NCBI GenBank assembly: GCA_900765525.1
Contig: CAAFRY010000058.1
Span: 1-9,100 of the forward strand
From: an uncultured Blautia sp.
GTDB taxonomy: Bacteria > Bacillota > Clostridia > Lachnospirales > Lachnospiraceae
Length of the DNA: 9,100 nt
Direction of reading: 5' to 3'
A program made the translations under genes and the position numbers. This document shows, piece by piece, positions 5,240 to 9,100 of the stretch; position 1 is the stretch's first letter; the number at the start of each line of letters is the position of its first letter. The notes below the pieces were generated by a model, which made no database searches, had not been told where the DNA came from, and saw only the letters and a list, made by a program, of their open reading frames with translations.

Positions 5240-6806
5240 AAATGCAGTCATGTTTATTACCCTGGGAATTCTTGTGGTAGCTATTGTAATCATTGCGGTT
5301 ATCGGAAGTCTGGCAGGAGGGGGACAGGAAAGTCTGCCTGCAGTGCAGACCATTCCCGTGACAAAGGGGGATGTAACCCAGGAGGTAGATGCCACAGGAA
5401 ATGTTGAGAGCGAGCAAAAGAAAACCTTCTATTCTCCGGTAAACGGGGAAATCCAGATAATGCCTGTGGAAACAGGAGACAGTGTAGAGGCGGGACAGAA
5501 TATTATCAGCTTTAACCTGGAAAATCTGGAGAGTGAAAATCAGAAGGCAGAACTGAATGTGAGAAGCGGACAGTTAGATTTGCAGGATGCCCGGCAGCAG
5601 GCAGGAGAGGCCCAGGCTAAGCAGGCAGAGGCAGCGGCAAAGGTTCCGGATTTAGAAGCCAAGATTGAGGAAAAACAGAATCAGATTTCCAGCCTGCAGC
5701 AGCAGATAAAAGATGCCCAGGCCGGAGCGGCAGCAGATGCACAGGAACAGATAAATCAGGCCCAGGAAGAGGCAAAACAGAGGTACGAAGCAGCTGTTGC
5801 AGAGGCTGAAAAGAAATACCAGGATGAAAAAACAGAGTATGATACAAAAACAAAACCGGAATATGAGAAAAAACTGGCAGATTTGAAAGCTCAGATAGAT
5901 GCAGGTAATGCACCGGCTTCAGCTCAGGCAGACTATGAATATGCTTTAAACAATCCGCCTAAAGAGCCGGTTAAAGAACAAGTGAATCCCGCAGATTTTG
6001 CAGTATCTGCAGACGGTATCACTGCTTCCGCAGACACCTCTGACCTTCAATACCAGATGGAGTCTGCTTCCAGCGAGCTGGCGCAGCTGCAGTCAGAGCT
6101 GGCTTCCCAAAAGGCTATTGCAGACGCAGACACAGCAGGGCTTTCTGATGCAGCACAGGAAAAAATGAAGATTTCCAATAACCTGGCTGAGCTGGAAGTG
6201 AAGAACCTGCAGGAACTTTTGGAAGAAGGAAGAAAAGGTATCCAGGCAGAATTCCGGGGCGTGATTTCTGATGCCAAGGTAAACCAGGGAGCTACGGTAT
6301 CCCAGGGTATGGAGCTTTTCACTCTTCAGAGTACAGAACAGGTTTGTGTGGACGCTAATATTTCAAAGTATGATTTTGATAAAGTAAAGGAAGGCCAGAA
6401 AGCCACCGTCACCTTAGGTGATAAAGAATATCAGGGAACCGTAAAGAAAATCAGCAAGATAGCTATTGCCAATGAGAAGGGAACTCCTCTGATTGGAGTG
6501 GATGTACATATTGATAACCCGGACGATGGTATTTTCATCGGTGTGGAAGCAAAAGTAAGCATCCAGGCTGCAGAGGCTAAGGATGCACCTATTCTTCCTG
6601 TAGAGGCAGTGAATATCGGGAAGGAAGGTTCTTTCTGCTATGTAGTGAAGGACGGAAAGATTGCTAAGCAGAATGTTGAGACAGGAGTAACCTCTGATTC
6701 CTATGTGGAAATCAAAAGCGGATTAAAGACCGGGGACCAAGTCATTGAAGATATTGGAAACAATGAGGTGGGCGATAAAGTAAGAGCAGAGGAATCCCAG
6801 AAATAG
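5214..6806 (+). CDS. Membrane-anchored HlyD/RND-type adaptor of the ABC exporter (YknX-like)
   Basis: 530 residues, clearly longer than typical Gram-positive YknX-like adaptors of about 380. The order is: a short basic N-terminus and one membrane anchor (about 11-33); the first half of a lipoyl/barrel-sandwich domain (VNGEIQIMPVETGDSVEAG, 76-94); a long Ala/Gln/Glu/Lys-rich coiled coil (about 105-230); a Pro-rich break (NNPPKEPVKEQVNPADF, 246-262); a second helical arm (about 277-345); the second lipoyl half (GVISDAKVNQGATVSQG); then beta-barrel and membrane-proximal domains (about 377-525). It should sit outside the membrane as a hexameric-type funnel on the permease. The extra length lies in the helical hairpin, implying a tall structure reaching into the cell wall. 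A single Cys (475) follows the barrel region besides Cys378; no lipobox is present. Confidence 0.92.
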   Translation: MKKGMMKSKNAVMFITLGILVVAIVIIAVIGSLAGGGQESLPAVQTIPVTKGDVTQEVDATGNVESEQKKTFYSPVNGEIQIMPVETGDSVEAGQNIISFNLENLESENQKAELNVRSGQLDLQDARQQAGEAQAKQAEAAAKVPDLEAKIEEKQNQISSLQQQIKDAQAGAAADAQEQINQAQEEAKQRYEAAVAEAEKKYQDEKTEYDTKTKPEYEKKLADLKAQIDAGNAPASAQADYEYALNNPPKEPVKEQVNPADFAVSADGITASADTSDLQYQMESASSELAQLQSELASQKAIADADTAGLSDAAQEKMKISNNLAELEVKNLQELLEEGRKGIQAEFRGVISDAKVNQGATVSQGMELFTLQSTEQVCVDANISKYDFDKVKEGQKATVTLGDKEYQGTVKKISKIAIANEKGTPLIGVDVHIDNPDDGIFIGVEAKVSIQAAEAKDAPILPVEAVNIGKEGSFCYVVKDGKIAKQNVETGVTSDSYVEIKSGLKTGDQVIEDIGNNEVGDKVRAEESQK

Positions 6807-6824
6807 TAGAGAAAGGACAGGAAA

Positions 6825-8060
6825 ATGGGGAATATATCAGAATATGTGAAAATGGCTGTTCAGAATATCCTGGCAAATAAAGGCCGCTCTTTTCTCACTA
6901 TGCTGGGAATTATCATAGGAATTGCCTCTGTAATTGCCATTATGTCCATCGGCGAGGGAACCAAAAATCAGATGAATTCAGAGATTGATGATGTGGGAAG
7001 CGGGCAGATATATATTTACTGCAGCAATGACGCTATGACAGAGGAAGAATATATCACCCCGGACGATTTAGAGGCCCTGCGGGAAATTGAAGGGGTAGAG
7101 GGAGTCTCTGTCAGCAGTTCTTTTACCGGAGAGACAGTTACAGGAAAAGGTGAATTTACATTGACCATGTCCATGGAAACACCGGACGCTATCATGATAA
7201 ATAATTCTGTGATGAAGAGAGGCGCTTACTTTACCCAGGGAGATTTGGAAGAAGGAAGAAATGTATGCGTGATTTCAGATACCGACGCAAAACGGCTTTT
7301 TGGTTCCGATGATGTAGTGGGAATGGACATAGATGTGCAGGCCTATGACTTGACAAAAACTTACCGTATTGTTGGCGTTACCACCCAGAAGGAAAACGGA
7401 ACCTTTGTCACCTATACCTATGAGGGAATGCCTGCATCTCTATCTATTCCGTACACGGCGGCTGTTGACTTTTTGGGAGATTCCACAGAGAAATTCACCA
7501 ATGTTATGATACAGGCAGATAAGAGCCTGGATTCTCAGGATATATCCAATAAGGCAGTAAAGGTTCTGGAGCAGAGACATCAGTCTGCAGGGGAAGATTA
7601 TTTCCAGATTCAGAGCTTCCAGGATGTGGTAAAAATGATGAATGATATGTTAGGCATGATAACCGCTTTTATTTCCTTTGTAGCCGGAATTTCTCTTCTG
7701 GTAGGAGGCATTGGAGTTATGAATATCATGCTGGTGTCTGTTACTGAGCGGACCAGGGAAATTGGTATCCGTAAAGCCCTGGGTGCAAAGACCTCCTCCA
7801 TTATGCTGCAGTTTTTAGCGGAATCTGCTATTCTCACTATTATTGGCGGAATCATCGGCATTATTGCAGGAATTGCAGGAGGATTTGCAATTTGTTCTGT
7901 CATGAGTTCTGGACAGGGTACTACCATTACACCGGGAATCAGTTTGGGAACCATTCTTTTTGCAACCTTGTTCTCCTGTGCGGTAGGTATTTTCTTCGGA
8001 ATCTATCCGGCGAAAAAGGCGGCTGCTTTAAGCCCCATAGAAGCTTTGAGGAGAAACTAA
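6825..8060 (+). CDS. MacB/FtsX-type ABC exporter permease
   Basis: 411 residues in the standard order: amphipathic N-terminus (SEYVKMAVQNILANKGRSF), transmembrane helix 1 (about 22-42), a large extracytoplasmic MacB-type domain (about 45-270), then three helices (about 277-305, 331-358 and 373-395). The FtsX signature ERTREIGIRKALGA (308-321) forms the coupling helix that contacts the ATPase, and the C-terminus ends in the conserved YPAKKAAALSPIEALRRN. The ATPase domain is a separate protein, unlike Gram-negative MacB. The start is set by AAAGGA seven bases before the ATG, 18 bases after the adaptor stop. This mechanotransmission class moves peptides, lipoproteins or toxins without passing them through the membrane core; the substrate is not evident. 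Only 14 bases separate its stop from the convergent pseudouridine synthase stop. Confidence 0.95.
   Translation: MGNISEYVKMAVQNILANKGRSFLTMLGIIIGIASVIAIMSIGEGTKNQMNSEIDDVGSGQIYIYCSNDAMTEEEYITPDDLEALREIEGVEGVSVSSSFTGETVTGKGEFTLTMSMETPDAIMINNSVMKRGAYFTQGDLEEGRNVCVISDTDAKRLFGSDDVVGMDIDVQAYDLTKTYRIVGVTTQKENGTFVTYTYEGMPASLSIPYTAAVDFLGDSTEKFTNVMIQADKSLDSQDISNKAVKVLEQRHQSAGEDYFQIQSFQDVVKMMNDMLGMITAFISFVAGISLLVGGIGVMNIMLVSVTERTREIGIRKALGAKTSSIMLQFLAESAILTIIGGIIGIIAGIAGGFAICSVMSSGQGTTITPGISLGTILFATLFSCAVGIFFGIYPAKKAAALSPIEALRRN
8013..8036 (-). terminator. Possible terminator for the pseudouridine synthase, inside the permease gene
   Basis: On the - strand GGGGCT pairs with AGCCGCC using a single bulged G (six pairs) around loop TAAAGC, followed directly by TTTTT. 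It lies 39 bases past the pseudouridine synthase stop, inside codons for the conserved KKAAALSP end of the permease. The stem is short, so confidence is moderate. Confidence 0.45.
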
Positions 8061-8074
8061 TGGAGGCAAATACG

Positions 8075-8971
8075 TCAATATTCTAAAGGAAAAAGTGAAG
8101 ACATATCCCGGGGAAGGGCAGTGGAAAAGTACAGCTCTTCTCCGGTGATAGGGTGGCGAAACTCCAGTGAATAGGAGTGGAGAGCCACCCTTTTTATATG
8201 GCTGTAATCCGGGTGATAGAGATAATCGCCTATAAGGGGAGTTCCCAGATATTTCATGTGTACTCTTATTTGGTGAGTGCGGCCTGTTTCCAGGTGCAGC
8301 CGCACCAGGGAAAGGTCTCCCTGGCTTGCAATAACCTGGTAGTGAGTAACAGCCCGTTCTCCTGCGGCAAAATCTCCCTGCCGTTCTATAGCAGAGCCAG
8401 GTTTCCTGGCAATAGGCGCTTCGATTATCCCTTTCGGAGGCTGAGGTATACCGGAAACGGCGGCCAAATATGTGCGGCGAATTTGCCGCTCCTTCATTTG
8501 AGCAGATAAAAGAGAGGCGGACAGAGAATTTTTCGCCAATAGGAGGAGACCGGTGGTATCCCTGTCCAGACGGTTGATGCAGCGGAAGACAAAGACCTCA
8601 CCTTTTTCATGAAAATACCAAGCCATACCGTTGGCCAGAGTATTTTCATAATTATGGATGGAAGGATGGACAGGGGTGTCCGCTGGCTTGTCTACTACCA
8701 GAATATCCTGGTCTTCATAAAGAATATTCAGGTCCATGGGGATAGGGATAATATGGGGGGAGGCCTGAGTTTCCCTCAGAAGGATTTTCACACAATCTCC
8801 CGGATGCAGCTGAGTCCCTACATAAGCCCATTGTCCGTTTACAGTAATGCCCTCCGGGGTCTTTTTTAATTGTATCAGTATTTGACGGGAGCAGCCCTTT
8901 TTTCGCAGGTATTCCCCTGCGGTGGAGGGAAGCTCCTCTTGTTTTACTATATATTCTATGATGCGGTTCAT
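8075..8971 (-). CDS. RluA-family pseudouridine synthase
   Basis: 298 residues, converting specific uridines in rRNA or tRNA to pseudouridine. The N-terminal part (about 1-65; EYLRKKGCSRQILIQLKK...ITVNGQWAYVGTQLHPGD) is an S4-like RNA-binding domain. The catalytic domain has ILYEDQDILVVDKPADTPVHPS, the catalytic motif NRLDRDTTGLLLLAK (Asp136), RRTYLAAVSG, the LETGRTHQIRVHM block (227-239) and LHSYSLEFRHPITGE. All core residues are present. The target nucleotide cannot be assigned between RluC, RluD and RluA-like groups. The ATG at 8969-8971 is the only start upstream of the S4-like domain before an in-frame TAG. It lacks a well-spaced Shine-Dalgarno and overlaps the stop of a 13-codon upstream frame, so translation may be coupled. 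Transcription begins at a near-consensus promoter about 90 bases upstream. Confidence 0.96.
   Translation of the reverse strand: MNRIIEYIVKQEELPSTAGEYLRKKGCSRQILIQLKKTPEGITVNGQWAYVGTQLHPGDCVKILLRETQASPHIIPIPMDLNILYEDQDILVVDKPADTPVHPSIHNYENTLANGMAWYFHEKGEVFVFRCINRLDRDTTGLLLLAKNSLSASLLSAQMKERQIRRTYLAAVSGIPQPPKGIIEAPIARKPGSAIERQGDFAAGERAVTHYQVIASQGDLSLVRLHLETGRTHQIRVHMKYLGTPLIGDYLYHPDYSHIKRVALHSYSLEFRHPITGEELYFSTALPRDMSSLFPLEY
8151..8195 (+). terminator. Terminator of the exporter operon, inside the pseudouridine synthase gene
   Basis: GGGTGGC (8151-8157) pairs perfectly with GCCACCC (8184-8190). Inside it ACTCC (8161-8165) pairs with GGAGT (8174-8178), and TTTTT follows immediately (8191-8195). 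It lies 90 bases past the permease stop and is built from antisense codons of the conserved RVALHSYSLEFRHP block. No other + strand terminator is visible between 8060 and here. Confidence 0.75.
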
Positions 8972-9009
8972 GCCTTGAGTTTCACGTCCTTTGCAGTACC
9001 CTTGGCCAT
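8968..9009 (-). CDS. 13-codon upstream reading frame coupled to the pseudouridine synthase
   Basis: The frame reads MAKGTAKDVKLKA and then TGA, which overlaps the pseudouridine synthase ATG as ATGA. An AGGGAA six bases before its ATG is a reasonable Shine-Dalgarno, while the main gene has only AAGG one base from its own ATG. The peptide is basic and resembles nothing I can name. It could be a leader peptide, a device for translational coupling, or a chance frame; the ATGA overlap and the distribution of binding sites are the only evidence. Confidence 0.35.
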   Translation of the reverse strand: MAKGTAKDVKLKA

Positions 9010-9064
9010 GGACTTTTCCCTATGGAATTACCGTTGGCGGAGAGGGATTTTTATCATCAAAATT

Positions 9065-9092
9065 ATTATACTAAAGGGGAAATACCTGTCAA
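9065..9092 (-). promoter_or_regulatory. Promoter of the pseudouridine synthase gene
   Basis: On the - strand a perfect TTGACA (complement of 9087-9092) and a perfect TATAAT (complement of 9065-9070) are separated by 16 bases, the best promoter in the window. The leader of about 87 bases contains the 13-codon frame. I see no recognisable riboswitch or terminator in the leader. Confidence 0.85.
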
Positions 9093-9100
9093 TATATAAA

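Noticed and set aside
3905..8060. Bacteriocin or lantibiotic locus around the exporter
   Set aside because: No small cationic or leader-type peptide, modification enzyme or protease domain is present, and the four-helix gene upstream is separated by a terminator.
8061..8085. A GGCAAATACGTCAATA stretch resembling the start of repeat copy B
   Set aside because: Only a few short blocks match and the diagnostic CTTGTTGCTC...CAGGAATAAAA part is missing; chance is sufficient.
8972..9064. Possible riboswitch in the pseudouridine synthase leader
   Set aside because: The leader is short, forms only weak hairpins (a CCAT/ATGG stem with mismatches), and no known aptamer consensus is recognisable.

Overview
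The window reads as chromosomal DNA of a low-to-mid GC Gram-positive anaerobe of the Clostridia, most likely a Lachnospiraceae member. This is an inference from strong AGGAGG-type ribosome binding sites, sigma-A-like promoters, short intergenic gaps, and the gene set (luxS, trpS followed by a UPF0303 gene, and a MacB-type exporter with a membrane-anchored adaptor). No tRNA, rRNA, CRISPR array, insertion sequence or phage gene is visible.

Left part (1-2050). The window opens inside the 3' end of a MobA/MocA-like nucleotidyltransferase gene on the + strand. Its stop codon lies inside a strong terminator. Convergent to it is luxS on the - strand. luxS is divergent from a class I SAM-dependent methyltransferase, and the roughly 180-base gap between them holds back-to-back promoters and a GC-rich palindrome. 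A SAM-using enzyme thus sits beside the enzyme that recycles the spent cofactor; any functional link is inferred.

Middle (2050-4460). trpS and a UPF0303/heme-degrading-like gene form a two-gene unit with its own promoter and terminator. A stand-alone four-helix membrane protein of unknown function follows, again with its own promoter and terminator.

Right part (4460-9100). A three-gene operon encodes a MacB/YknXYZ-type ABC exporter: ATPase, a long coiled-coil adaptor, then an FtsX/MacB permease. Convergent to it is an RluA-family pseudouridine synthase gene. That gene has a near-consensus promoter and an apparent 13-codon upstream reading frame that ends in an ATGA overlap with its start codon.

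The less ordinary signals are non-coding. (1) A roughly 55-base element occurs twice, downstream of luxS (- strand) and downstream of the UPF0303 gene (+ strand), in the same orientation relative to the upstream gene and next to a terminator each time. (2) At the exporter/pseudouridine synthase convergence only 14 bases separate the stop codons. The terminator-like hairpin serving each gene lies inside the conserved 3' coding end of the other. (3) The pseudouridine synthase has the short coupled upstream frame. (4) A palindrome sits between the divergent luxS and methyltransferase promoters. I see no convincing new multi-gene system; the protein-coding content is mostly housekeeping plus an exporter of unknown substrate.
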